Source: Fibrobacterota bacterium (GTDB taxonomy: Bacteria > Fibrobacterota > Fibrobacteria > UBA11236). Taken from it: a stretch of 64,000 nucleotides of DNA. Made by a program: the position numbers and the translations under genes. The stretch's first letter is position 1. Each line of letters begins with the position of its first letter. The DNA is taken from contig JAQBPN010000006.1 of the NCBI GenBank assembly GCA_028287505.1, forward strand, positions 62,001 to 126,000, written 5' to 3'. The notes under the pieces were generated by a model, which had not been told where the DNA came from, searched no databases, and worked only from the letters and a program-made list of their open reading frames with translations. Of this stretch, positions 52,798 through 61,501 are shown one piece after another.

Positions 52798-52825
52798 TCA
52801 TCGGAGGGGCTCGCGAAATACTTTA
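52798..52825 (-). promoter_or_regulatory. Sigma-28 promoter of flagellin 3
   Basis: TAAA (52822-52825), 16 bases, then TCCGATGA (52798-52805) on the minus strand. Confidence 0.8.
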
Positions 52826-52917
52826 ACATTCCCGCAAACTTTAATTTGCACTGGAATCCCGGGATTGGAGGATTTTGGAGCGCCTGGCCGAAATGCGCGG
52901 AAAAGGGCCGCAAAAGA

Positions 52918-52943
52918 ACCGCGCGACCCTAGGGCCGCGCGGT
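52918..52943. terminator. Terminator of flagellin 4
   Basis: ACCGCGCG pairs with CGCGCGGT, and the interior CCCTAGGG is itself palindromic. It lies 30 bases after the flagellin 4 stop. Confidence 0.75.
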
Positions 52944-52972
52944 CGGATTAACTTGAACTTGAGGATTCCCGA

Positions 52973-53827
52973 TTACTTGCTGAGCAGGTTCAGCACGCCC
53001 TGAGGGACCTGGTTGGCCTGCGCCAACATGGCGGTCGCGCTCTGCGTGAGGATCTGCGCCCGGGTGAACTCGGTGGTTTCCTTGGCGAAGTCCACGTCGC
53101 GGATGCGGCTCTCGGCGTCCTGGGTGTTGTACACCTGGTTGGACAGATTCGAGATGGCGAATTCCAGACGGTTCACATAGGCGCCCATGTCCGAACGCAT
53201 GGTGTTCACCGACTTGATGGCCGTGTCGATGAGGGACAAGGCCGACAGCGCCGATGTCGCCGTGCTGACTGCCGTGGTGGTGGAACTCAGACCCAAAGCT
53301 CCCAAAGTCATCGAATTCACGGTGATGCTCAAGCGATCCGTGGTGGCGCTGGAACCGGAACCGATGTGCAGCACCGAGGAGGCGCCGCCGGAAACGCCGA
53401 AGGAACTGGAGCCGCCATCGAGCAGGGTCATGCCGTTGTAGGAGGCGGAATTGGAAATACGGGTGATTTCCGACATCAACTGGCCGAACTCCTTGTAGGT
53501 ATAGGAGCGTTCGGTCGTGGTCATGGTCTCCGAGGAGCTCTGGATGGACAGTTCGCGCATCCGCTGCAGGATATTGTTGATTTCCCCGGTCGCGCCTTCC
53601 GCAATCTGAACCAGGGCGATGCCGTCTTCTGCGTTCGACTTGGCACGGTCCATGCCGCGGATCTTGGAGCGCATGGTTTCGGACACCGACAGGCCGGCGG
53701 CGTCATCGGAGGCGCGGTTGATGCGGAGGCCCGTGGACAGCTTTTCCAGGGATTTGCTGAGGGACGTCTGCTGGGTATTGAGGGCGCCCTGGCCGATCAT
53801 CGAAGAAACGTTATGATTAATACGCAT
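52973..53827 (-). CDS. Flagellin, copy 4
   Basis: The 284-residue protein belongs with copies 2 and 3. It differs by ALNTQQTSLSKS, MRSKIRGMDRAKSNAEDGIA and a terminal NLLSK instead of SLLGH. It has a perfect sigma-28 promoter with an 81-base leader. Its 3' end lacks the stop-codon hairpin units. Confidence 0.95.
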   Translation of the reverse strand: MRINHNVSSMIGQGALNTQQTSLSKSLEKLSTGLRINRASDDAAGLSVSETMRSKIRGMDRAKSNAEDGIALVQIAEGATGEINNILQRMRELSIQSSSETMTTTERSYTYKEFGQLMSEITRISNSASYNGMTLLDGGSSSFGVSGGASSVLHIGSGSSATTDRLSITVNSMTLGALGLSSTTTAVSTATSALSALSLIDTAIKSVNTMRSDMGAYVNRLEFAISNLSNQVYNTQDAESRIRDVDFAKETTEFTRAQILTQSATAMLAQANQVPQGVLNLLSK

Positions 53828-53908
53828 GAGGAATACCTCCGTGTTAAGGACATAACCGCGGCATCCTTACCTCGGCCTTGAATTTGGATAGGGGCGCGCC
53901 CAGTCTAA

Positions 53909-53936
53909 TTATCGGCAGACTTCAGAGGTTACTTTA
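53909..53936 (-). promoter_or_regulatory. Sigma-28 promoter of flagellin 4
   Basis: TAAA (53933-53936), 16 bases, then a perfect GCCGATAA (53909-53916) on the minus strand. Confidence 0.88.
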
Positions 53937-54006
53937 ATTTTTTCTTCAACTTTTTTTATGGTGAGGTATCGGCATGGCCGCGGCTACCCGGCCGCAAAAA
54001 GAAAAA

Positions 54007-54029
54007 CCCCGCGTCCAATGGACGCGGGG
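54007..54029. terminator. Terminator of flagellin 5
   Basis: CCCCGCGTCC-AAT-GGACGCGGGG is a perfect 10-bp stem followed on the minus strand by TTTTTC. Confidence 0.85.
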
Positions 54030-54068
54030 CCTTCACCCGACATGGGGAGGGTTCGGGATTTGGTTCTT

Positions 54069-54923
54069 TTAGTGTCCGAGCAGGGCCAGCACGCCCTGAG
54101 GGACCTGGTTGGCCTGCGCCAACATCGAGGTCGCGCTCTGGGACAGGATTTGCGCGCGGGTGAACTCGGTGGTTTCCTGGGCGAAGTCCACGTCGCGGAT
54201 GCGGCTCTCGGCGTCCTGGGTGTTGTACACCTGGTTGGACAGGTTCGAGATGGCGAATTCCAGACGGTTCACGTAAGCGCCCATGTCCGAACGCATGGTG
54301 TTCACGGACTTGACGGCCGCATCGATGAGGGACAGGGTGGCCAAGGCCGAAGTGGCCGTACTCACCGCGGTGGTGGCGGCGTTCATGCCCAAGGCGCCCA
54401 GGGTCATGGACGTGATGGTGATGCTGATGCGGTCCACGGAGGCGCTGGAACCGGCGCCGATGTGCAGAACCGAAGCCGCGCCGCCGGAAACGCCGAAGGA
54501 GCTGGAGCCGCCATCGAGCAGCGTCATGCCGTTGTAGGAAGCGGAAAGCGAAATCCGGGTGATTTCGTTCATCAGCTGGCCGAACTCCTTGTTCGTATAG
54601 GAGCGTTCCGTGGTGGTCATGGTGTCCGTGGCGCTCTGGATGGACAATTCACGCATGCGCTGCAGGATGTTGTTGATTTCCCCCGTGGCGCCTTCAGCAA
54701 TCTGCATGAGGGCGATACCGTCTTCGGCGTTCGACTTGGCCCGGCCCATGCCGCGGATTTTGCCGCGCAGGGACTCGGACACCGACAGGCCGGCGGCGTC
54801 GTCGGAGGCGCGGTTGATGCGCAATCCGGTCGACAGTTTTTCAAGGGACTTTGAGAGCGAGGCCTGTTGGGTGTTGAGAGCTCCCTGGCCGATCATCGAG
54901 GAAATATTATGGTTGATGCGCAT
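54069..54923 (-). CDS. Flagellin, copy 5
   Basis: The 284-residue protein keeps the D0/D1 signatures (LRGKIRGMGRAKSNAEDGIA, IRDVDFAQETTEFTRAQ) and in several positions groups with copy 1 (SESLRG, FAQETTEF, SSASVDRISI). It is the first gene of the array in transcription order. It has the CACGGAGGTT ribosome site, but no sigma-28 match like the other four is found upstream, so its control may differ. Confidence 0.93.
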   Translation of the reverse strand: MRINHNISSMIGQGALNTQQASLSKSLEKLSTGLRINRASDDAAGLSVSESLRGKIRGMGRAKSNAEDGIALMQIAEGATGEINNILQRMRELSIQSATDTMTTTERSYTNKEFGQLMNEITRISLSASYNGMTLLDGGSSSFGVSGGAASVLHIGAGSSASVDRISITITSMTLGALGMNAATTAVSTATSALATLSLIDAAVKSVNTMRSDMGAYVNRLEFAISNLSNQVYNTQDAESRIRDVDFAQETTEFTRAQILSQSATSMLAQANQVPQGVLALLGH

Positions 54924-55359
54924 GGTAAGTAACCTCCGTGTTATTTATTTCGCTAGGCTACGTCCTTGCAGCTTCGCGTTGGTACTACCGGGACTCCCTC
55001 CCGGCTTATACACATTCTTCGGATTCTTTTTTGCCGGGGTTGAGGACTTTTTTTCCGGAATACCTTCCATAAGTCGAAGCTCCACCGGAACTTAACGGGA
55101 AACCTCAAGCGCGCCGCCATGGTTTCCTGAAGATTGATCCCCTCAATCCGCGAAATCATACGGTAACCGGAAAGGTACGGTGGCAAGGCTGGAGGAAAAC
55201 TTGAAGCGGAATGTAGGGTAAAATAATCGTCAGACGGGGCATTTAATTCCCCGACTCCCGGGGACTTCGGGTTGGAAACCCCGTTGGAAAGGGAAACCGG
55301 AACAAACCGCCCTATATATATAGGGGAGCGAACCCCCCAAAAGGGGGACGAAGCGGCGA
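54924..55359. other. Intergenic region between flagellin 5 and the DUF1080 gene
   Basis: In this 436-base gap I see no sigma-28 or sigma-54 promoter consensus for flagellin 5. The side near the DUF1080 gene has two hairpins. No coding sequence is visible. Confidence 0.6.
55310..55347. terminator. Two hairpins behind the DUF1080 gene
   Basis: A perfect palindrome CCCTATATATATAGGG (55310-55325) is followed by CCCCC-AAAA-GGGGG (55334-55347). They lie 12 bases after the stop codon in transcription direction. Confidence 0.6.
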
Positions 55360-56469
55360 TCAGAAGAAGGCCGCTCTCCGGGTTGAGGTTCCCAGGCCGG
55401 TCTTCACCGTGATCAGGTAGATCCCGGGGTCGCGGGGTACGAAGGCCCTGGCCCCGCGCTGCACAGGGGATCCCCCGGCCGGAGAACCGTCCACGCGGCG
55501 CACCGCATCGATGTAAGCGCCCGTACCGCGTACCCGCAGGGCGCCGCCTTCCAGGACAATCCGGAAATCCGACGCTTCCGGGACCGCCGCCACGGACGTA
55601 GCGTTGCAGGCCGCCGCATTGTTCTTCACGAAATAGGATCGGTAGGCCGGCTTGGACTTGTCCATGCATCCGACCAGATCGAGGACGTCTATCTTGCGGA
55701 ACAGAACCGGAGCGCTTTCCGACTGGATGACGATATACCCTTCTTTGAGCGGTTGGTGCTCCACGATGGGAAGGGTGTTGCCGGAAACGTTGCCTCCTCC
55801 CGTCTCCGGTTTGGTGAAGCTGAATACCGTATCCTTCCCGACCATGAACTTCAAGAGCGAGTCGCCCAGCACCAAGGCGGACACGGTGGTCCAGGCCGGG
55901 GCGGGCAGCCGGGCATTCGCGGTGGCATTGGTGCAGTGCTCGGTGACGAGTTTGCCGGCCATGTCATGGTAATTGGTTCCCGGGGTGCACAGGTTCATGG
56001 TCCCGCTGCCGTTGCCGGGTCCGAGCAATTGGGCTTCCAGGCTGATCGGGAAATCCTGATCCTTGCCGAAGCTGGCGATGGATTGGGAATGCAGCATGAA
56101 GCCGTTGTTCTCCTTGGCCCATCCCGGTCCTCCCAAAACCTGTCCGCCGGTCACGAACTGGTATTCCGACCGGAGCAGGTAATGCGAGAAGGTCCTCAGC
56201 TTGTAGCCCATATGGCCGAAGGGCTCCCCGTCGAAGTTCTTGTATTCGGAATAGTCGACGAACAGATTCCCGTTCACCACCTTGAAAGTGTGGAGGGTGT
56301 CCGCGTTCAGATCCTGGTGCCGGATCTTGAAATCCCAATCCTTCAGGTCCTTGCCGTTGAAAAGCCGGATCCATGCCGAATCCTCCGCCGCCGCGGCGGA
56401 GCCCACGCCCATAGCCGCCATCGGAACCAAACACGCCGCCAAAGTCCGTATGAACCCATGCATACCCAT
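55360..56469 (-). CDS. Secreted DUF1080 (3-keto-disaccharide hydrolase-like) protein
   Basis: From the ATG at 56469 the protein has 369 residues: a signal peptide, a DUF1080 concanavalin-like domain (WIRLFNGKDLKDWDFKI, then FGHMGYKLRTFSHYLLRSEY and GFMLHSQSI) and a C-terminal beta domain (from about residue 300) ending DPGIYLITVKTGLGTSTRRA. The last domain resembles a sorting tail of the type IX secretion kind. DUF1080 proteins include enzymes that cleave 3-keto-glycosides. An ATG six bases further in is an alternative start. Confidence 0.75.
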   Translation of the reverse strand: MGMHGFIRTLAACLVPMAAMGVGSAAAAEDSAWIRLFNGKDLKDWDFKIRHQDLNADTLHTFKVVNGNLFVDYSEYKNFDGEPFGHMGYKLRTFSHYLLRSEYQFVTGGQVLGGPGWAKENNGFMLHSQSIASFGKDQDFPISLEAQLLGPGNGSGTMNLCTPGTNYHDMAGKLVTEHCTNATANARLPAPAWTTVSALVLGDSLLKFMVGKDTVFSFTKPETGGGNVSGNTLPIVEHQPLKEGYIVIQSESAPVLFRKIDVLDLVGCMDKSKPAYRSYFVKNNAAACNATSVAAVPEASDFRIVLEGGALRVRGTGAYIDAVRRVDGSPAGGSPVQRGARAFVPRDPGIYLITVKTGLGTSTRRAAFF

Positions 56470-56633
56470 GCTACCCCCCACTCCCTGTTTCCCGATTGCC
56501 GGCACCGGCGGACGCCCCCAAGGCGGCGCCGGAATCCCCGGATGATTGAGCCAAGCTGATCTGCGCCAACAGTCCCCGGCGGCCCCGATCGCGCGCTGCC
56601 TGAAGGCGCGCGGGGGCCGCCGGCTTCCCCTTG

Positions 56634-58394
56634 CTACAGGAACCTGATGCGGAGCAGTCCGCCCGCGATGCGCGCGGGAAGTTCCACGCGGGAACCGCCC
56701 TCTGCCCTTGCGCGGACGTAGGTCCACACTTTCCGGCCATGCATATCGAAGGCCTGGAATCCGGAGGCGCCTTCCGGGAGGTCGATGGCGGAGAATCCGG
56801 CCATTACCGAAAGGCGCTCGTTGGCGGCGCGGCGCGCGGCGAAGGGCGCGATGGCCAAGGGAATGCAGGCTTCATTGCGCGCTCCCGTATAATCGATGCG
56901 GATCAGCGCGCTCTTGGTGTCCCCATATCCGGATTCGCTGTACTGCAGGATGTAAAGAGAGCCCTCCGGACCGTATTGGGCGGAAACGTCGCTCTTCAAA
57001 GTGGCGTCCGGAAAAGCGTAGATCGAATCCAATTTGCCGTCGGGCTTGAAGGACACCAGCTTGTGCACCTGCCGCGACCAGTCCCAGAAGAAAAGGCGGC
57101 CGTCATATTGGGGCGGGAATTTGGTCGCCGAGTTGAGGTTCCTGTCGTAGCGGTACATGGGACCGCCCATCGCCGTTTCGCCGCCGTTCCCCATGACCTT
57201 GAAATCCGTGTTGTTGTTGCCCGCATACCAGATGACCGGAGGCTGGGAGGGCGGCAGCTTGTTGACTCCGGTATTGTTGGGGGAATTGTTGACCGGATTG
57301 GCGCAATCGAATTTTGCCCCGGGCACTCCCGCCGCGCCGGAATAATCCACGTTGTTGTATGCGAACTGGTTGCCGTTGCAATACGGCCATCCGAAGAAGC
57401 CGGGCTTGGTCGCCACGTTCAGTTCATCGTGCCCCATGCGGCCGCGTTGCACGCTGTCGTCATTGGCGTCCGGCCCCACTTCGCCCCAGATGACCCAGCC
57501 GGTCTTGTTGTCCACGGTAAAGCGGTAGGGGTTGCGCATTCCCATGGTGTAGATTTCCGCCCGCACCTTGGCGAGTTCGGCGGCCGAATAGAAGGACGCG
57601 AAGGCTTCCTTGAAGTTTCCGGCCGGGATGGAATAGTTCTTGCCGTTCACGGGGACGGACTCGGGATGGATGCGGATGATTTTGCCGCGCAGATCGTTGG
57701 TGTTGGACGCGGACTTCTGCGCGTCCTTTCCGGGCTCCTTCCAATAGATGGGCGCGAATCCCCAGTTGGGACCGTCGTGGGGGTTGGTGTCGTCCCCGGT
57801 GGAGATGAGCAGGTTTCCCTTGTCGTCGAACACCATGCCGCCGCCGGCGTGGTAGATGCCGCCGGGCACCCGCGCGAAGCGCAGGATCTCGACCTTGGAG
57901 GCCATGTCCAGCTTGTCGCCGTTGACGGTGAAGCGCGACACCACGTGGGCGCGGTTCACCTTGTCCGGGTCGGAATAGATTACATACAGGAAGCGGCTCT
58001 GGGAGAAATCCGGCGGCGCCGCGATGCCGAGCAGGCCGTCCTCGTTCTCGAACCGGGTGGCCACGGTTCCGGCCAGGACCGGCGCGGTCGCCCCCGGCTT
58101 GTAGACCTGGATGTTGCCCGTGGTCATCTCCCCGATGAACACGCGGCCGTCGGGAACCACCGCCAGGTGAACGGGATGATCCAGCCCGGAAGAAAGCAGG
58201 ATGGTCTTCTTGAAATCCGCGGCCTTCGGCTCCGCGCAGGTTTGCGCCTTCGCCGGAGCGGCAAGCATGCAAGCGGCGGCTGCCAGCGCCCAGATGGCGC
58301 CGGTGGCACCCCTTAAGGTTCCCCGCCTTGTCTCCAGCCGCCGCTTGCGTTCAGTCCCGGGCGCATCGGCGCCCAATCCAATCTTCGCATCCAT
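56634..58394 (-). CDS. Secreted PQQ-dependent sugar dehydrogenase-like protein
   Basis: The ATG at 58394 follows GGGGGAAG and gives 586 residues. After the signal region comes a six-bladed GSDH-like propeller: LDHPVHLAVVPDGRVFIGEM, NEDGLLGIAAPPDF, VPGGIYHAGGGMVFDDKGNL, MGMRNPYRFTVDNKTGW and GPEGSLYILQYSESGYG. The C-terminus (AFDMHGRKVWTYVRARAEGG) looks like a sorting tail. It may oxidise sugars outside the inner membrane, fitting the adjacent DUF1080 gene; many relatives lack a proven PQQ cofactor. Confidence 0.78.
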   Translation of the reverse strand: MDAKIGLGADAPGTERKRRLETRRGTLRGATGAIWALAAAACMLAAPAKAQTCAEPKAADFKKTILLSSGLDHPVHLAVVPDGRVFIGEMTTGNIQVYKPGATAPVLAGTVATRFENEDGLLGIAAPPDFSQSRFLYVIYSDPDKVNRAHVVSRFTVNGDKLDMASKVEILRFARVPGGIYHAGGGMVFDDKGNLLISTGDDTNPHDGPNWGFAPIYWKEPGKDAQKSASNTNDLRGKIIRIHPESVPVNGKNYSIPAGNFKEAFASFYSAAELAKVRAEIYTMGMRNPYRFTVDNKTGWVIWGEVGPDANDDSVQRGRMGHDELNVATKPGFFGWPYCNGNQFAYNNVDYSGAAGVPGAKFDCANPVNNSPNNTGVNKLPPSQPPVIWYAGNNNTDFKVMGNGGETAMGGPMYRYDRNLNSATKFPPQYDGRLFFWDWSRQVHKLVSFKPDGKLDSIYAFPDATLKSDVSAQYGPEGSLYILQYSESGYGDTKSALIRIDYTGARNEACIPLAIAPFAARRAANERLSVMAGFSAIDLPEGASGFQAFDMHGRKVWTYVRARAEGGSRVELPARIAGGLLRIRFL

Positions 58395-58505
58395 GTTCTT
58401 CCCCCACGATTGAATCCGTCTGCCCGGGATTTCCCTGCGGGCGCATTGCCGCGCGCCCAACCTGGTTCCCGGCCGCGCTCCCGCGGCGTATATGGATCAC
58501 CCTCT

Positions 58506-60182
58506 TTAAAGCCCCGATATCGCCGGAAACACCGCTCCGGCCTTCTGGTTCGCGAAACTCATCTTGATCCAATCCGCATCCCGCACGGCCGAATGGACTT
58601 CGGCCTCGTCCAGATCGCCCTTGTACTCGTAGCCGGGCTTGCCGTTGCCGTGTTTGCCGAGCGTGACGTTGACGGGGAAAAGAAATCCCACCGGGGCCGG
58701 CGTGGCGGCATTCCCCAACTCCTCGCCGTCCCCATAAAGGCGCAGATTGGCGCCATCAAACGTCCCGAACACCTGATGCCAATTGCCGTCGGTGGCTTTC
58801 GCGTCCTTGACATTGACCTCATACCAGGGAGTGGCCAGGCCGGCGGGCTGGGTGGGAGGCCAATACCAGAGATGGATCATGCCGTCGCCGTTGACGCGGA
58901 TTCCGTAATTGTCTCCGAGGCTGATCATCTCGCCTCCGACGGGACCCATGCCTTTGCCCGAGGTCCGGAACCAGATGGAAAGCGTGAACACGGCCGAGGT
59001 CTTCGCGCCACCGTAGACCTTGGGAGCAACCATGTAATCGCCGGAATCCAGGCCGTGGCCCGCGCCGATGAGGCCGCTCCGGGAAACGTTGGCGATGCGA
59101 TCGTTGCCGTTGCCGCCCGCTCCCGTCGCGTCCCGGTACAGTCCGTTGGCGGCGGTGTCCGCGGCATCCTCTTCCAGATGCCAGACGCCGGAAAAGCCGG
59201 CCAGGGTGTCGAACACGGGGCGGCGGGCCCGGGGCGCGGCGGCATTCTGGGCGCCCCAATGCATGGTGATGAACTGGGAGGCATCGTTGGCATGCACCGT
59301 GTCCACGCGCACCCAGATTTCCGCCCGGCCCGCTTTGGCGTCCCAGGATTGGATCTCGCGGGTGAGCGGCGTGCCGTCCCGCTTGGCGAAGCGCAAATCG
59401 GCGCCTCCGGCCGCGGCCTGGGAAAAGTCGAAGGCGGGAGCGGTCAGCCGGACCAGGAGCGGGAAGTCCGTCTGATCCTTGCTGGTGGCCGCGCCGGACC
59501 CGGACGTGTTCAAAGCCAGCTTGGCGGAGTGGGACCAGACGGCATAGGCGTTCACGTAGGTGACTTCGGAAGAATGCACGGCCACGTCCGCGGCCAGCAC
59601 GATGGGGCGCGAATCCGCATCGCCTTTGCCGTAGGCCACGGAGGGCATCAGGCCCGGAGGCAGGGAATCCAGGATCACGGAGCCCACGATGCGCAATTCG
59701 GAATCGACGCGCTTGCGGTAGGTGGTTCCGGGCACGTAGACATAGCCCACTCCCGAATCCAGGGTCTCGGGAAGGGGCACGGAGATGGCCCCGGGCGCAT
59801 GCAGGGTATCCTCGGGAACGGTCACGGAATCCGCGGCCGCCAGGTCGATGTCGAAGAGGATGGACCGGGTGCGGGTTTCCGCATGCCTGGCCAGCAGATT
59901 GTATTTCCCGTCCTGCAACCTGGCGAACCGGTACCGGCCGTCGACGTCGGTGGTGTCCTTCTGCGAATCGGGAACCGCGGTTCCCCCCGCGGGATTGAAG
60001 TCTGAGGCGAGGATGGTGACTTCCGCCCCCACGACGGGAAGCCCATCCTCCCTCACGACCTGACCGGAAACGCGCGCGTTACCGGTCTCGGTGGCGTCGC
60101 CCCCCAACGCCACTTTCTGTCCGCATGCGGAAACCAGCCAGGCCGCCAGGGCGGCGGCGATCCAATGGGCGGGGCGCGTCAT
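58506..60182 (-). CDS. Lipoprotein with carboxypeptidase-regulatory, DUF2341 and LamG-like domains
   Basis: The 558-residue protein has lipobox LVSAC (residues 16-20) and a CarboxypepD_reg-like domain (about 35-125; VSGQVVREDGLPVVGAEVTI). A DUF2341 domain (about 240-315; FPLLVRLTAPAFDF, DLRFAKRDGTPLTREIQSWD) and a concanavalin/LamG domain (about 330-550; FTLSIWFRTSGKG, DEAEVHSAVRDADWIKMSFA) follow. It probably binds glycans on the surface. The ATG overlaps the stop of the TIGR02147 regulator, so the pair is translationally coupled. Confidence 0.82.
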   Translation of the reverse strand: MTRPAHWIAAALAAWLVSACGQKVALGGDATETGNARVSGQVVREDGLPVVGAEVTILASDFNPAGGTAVPDSQKDTTDVDGRYRFARLQDGKYNLLARHAETRTRSILFDIDLAAADSVTVPEDTLHAPGAISVPLPETLDSGVGYVYVPGTTYRKRVDSELRIVGSVILDSLPPGLMPSVAYGKGDADSRPIVLAADVAVHSSEVTYVNAYAVWSHSAKLALNTSGSGAATSKDQTDFPLLVRLTAPAFDFSQAAAGGADLRFAKRDGTPLTREIQSWDAKAGRAEIWVRVDTVHANDASQFITMHWGAQNAAAPRARRPVFDTLAGFSGVWHLEEDAADTAANGLYRDATGAGGNGNDRIANVSRSGLIGAGHGLDSGDYMVAPKVYGGAKTSAVFTLSIWFRTSGKGMGPVGGEMISLGDNYGIRVNGDGMIHLWYWPPTQPAGLATPWYEVNVKDAKATDGNWHQVFGTFDGANLRLYGDGEELGNAATPAPVGFLFPVNVTLGKHGNGKPGYEYKGDLDEAEVHSAVRDADWIKMSFANQKAGAVFPAISGL

Positions 60183-61018
60183 TTTTTGCCCGCCTTGCCC
60201 ACGGGAAACAGCTGGAAGTTCAATTGATAGACGCGATCGGGGGACGCCGAGGCCATGGCCATGTCCATGATTTCCTTGCGGAAAGCCTGGATGCGCGCCT
60301 TGATGCGGAGGAAATCCTCCTCGCTGATGCCCAGGGTCAGGGCGGAAATGTCCCGTTCCTCCTTGGAGGAAAGATCGTGGGCCCCTTCGGCCAGGCGCGA
60401 AACCTGCTTATGGTAATTGACGATGTTCAGGGAGGCCACCTCATCCCCGGTGGAGATGATGGCGCTGCTCTGGGTATATGCGCCGTCCTTGCCGAGCACG
60501 ATCAGGCCCAGCTTTTCCAGGAGCTGCACGGACTTCTTGGCATCCCGGGCGGAGATGGGCGGGACCAGGCAGCGGGCCAGCGCGCCGAAATCATGGCCGC
60601 GCCGGCCGTCGCGGAAGTCCACCTTGGAGACCAGGGAGCGGACCACGGGATGGTACCATTTCGTGTAATAATCGTATTGTTCCTCGCCGATCTTGGCGAT
60701 TTTGAGCTTACGCTTCTGGCCCAGCATGCGCTGGTAATAGTGATCCTTCACCCCGTTGGTGCGCGCCTGGGTGAAAGGCACCATCATCTCGAAATAATCC
60801 GCTTCCGCCTTGTTCAGCTTCAGGGCCTTGGCCACGCGGATCACGGAGTCCGCGGAAAGATTCTTGGTGCCTTTGATGAGGTGCAGAAGCCAGGACGTGG
60901 AGTTCATTCCCGTCAGGCGGGAAAAGTCGCGGTAGGTGAATCCTTCCGTGGCTTTCCGATCCTCATAGAAGTCCTTGAGGTAAAGCCTGTAATCGGTGTA
61001 TTCGTAGATGGATTTCAT
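60179..61018 (-). CDS. TIGR02147-family regulator (Fibrobacter-type)
   Basis: The start at MKSIYEYTDYRLYLKDFY gives 279 residues; a TTG eight codons earlier is possible. The N-terminal helix-turn-helix-like region (FTYRDFSRLTGMNSTSWLLH, LSADSVIRVAKALKLNKAEA) and the DUF4423-like body (EQYDYYTKWYHPVVRSLV, ARDAKKSVQLLEKLGLI, ISTGDEVASLNIVNYHKQ) match TIGR02147 proteins, expanded in Fibrobacter. The gene overlaps the lipoprotein gene that follows, which suggests that it controls or works with it. A promoter and GTAAAC sites lie upstream. Confidence 0.85.
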   Translation of the reverse strand: MKSIYEYTDYRLYLKDFYEDRKATEGFTYRDFSRLTGMNSTSWLLHLIKGTKNLSADSVIRVAKALKLNKAEADYFEMMVPFTQARTNGVKDHYYQRMLGQKRKLKIAKIGEEQYDYYTKWYHPVVRSLVSKVDFRDGRRGHDFGALARCLVPPISARDAKKSVQLLEKLGLIVLGKDGAYTQSSAIISTGDEVASLNIVNYHKQVSRLAEGAHDLSSKEERDISALTLGISEEDFLRIKARIQAFRKEIMDMAMASASPDRVYQLNFQLFPVGKAGKK

Positions 61019-61030
61019 TTTTTGCACCGG

Positions 61031-61044
61031 TTTGGTAAACAAAC
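61031..61044 (-). promoter_or_regulatory. GTAAACA half-site in the regulator leader
   Basis: GGTAAACAAAC on the plus strand lies between the predicted start point and the start codon of the TIGR02147 gene. It matches one arm of the palindrome at 61228-61245. Confidence 0.4.
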
Positions 61045-61056
61045 CCGATGCGATTC

Positions 61057-61084
61057 AAGATAGCGGGAAACAGTCGAATGTCAA
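61057..61084 (-). promoter_or_regulatory. Sigma-70-type promoter of the TIGR02147 regulator
   Basis: TTGACA (61079-61084) and TATCTT (61057-61062) are 16 bases apart on the minus strand, in an A/T-rich stretch. Confidence 0.65.
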
Positions 61085-61227
61085 GCCGATATCTCAAAGG
61101 CCAAATAAAAAAGGCTATATTGGCGATTTTAAGGCATTAATTCAGGAAAAACTAATCGGCTTGTGTTTTTTGGGCCGCTGGTTGAATAGCAAACAGGACG
61201 ACGATCGGTCTGAGTACCGGATAAAAT

Positions 61228-61245
61228 TGTTTACTATGGTAAACA
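61228..61245. promoter_or_regulatory. Perfect palindrome TGTTTAC-N4-GTAAACA
   Basis: The 7-bp arms are perfect, with TATG between. It may be an operator for the regulator or a weak terminator of the chemotaxis transcript that ends 20 bases away. Confidence 0.5.
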
Positions 61246-61264
61246 TGATTTTTCCGCCGGGCCT

Positions 61265-61501
61265 TTATATGGAAGCGGGGAAACTCCATTCCCGGGCGGG
61301 CATCCTGGACCAGGCCAGCAGCAATTCGGCTTCGGCATCCTGGGTCCTTACGGCGAGTATGACCTTGCCCTTCCTTGCGAAATATACCTTGCGGCCCAGC
61401 GGCGTCATGCGGGTGAGATGGAGCAAATCCCTCTCATCCAATCGGATGCTCCGTCCTTGATGCTCCAGAAAGGGGCCCTCCGGAGTGGTCACCAGCTTCA
61501 T
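61265..61501 (-). CDS. Small protein at the end of the chemotaxis block
   Basis: This 78-residue protein overlaps the cheY stop by ATGA. LDERDLLHLTRMTPLGRKVY and KVILAVRTQDAEAELLLAWS suggest a compact alpha/beta fold. It has no signal peptide or membrane segment. The family is not recognised; position suggests a role with CheY or CheX. Confidence 0.6.
   Translation of the reverse strand: MKLVTTPEGPFLEHQGRSIRLDERDLLHLTRMTPLGRKVYFARKGKVILAVRTQDAEAELLLAWSRMPAREWSFPASI

Noticed and set aside
54924-55250. Sigma-28 or sigma-54 promoter for flagellin 5
   Set aside because: No TAAA-N16-CCGATRA match and no GG/GC pair with the right spacing was found.
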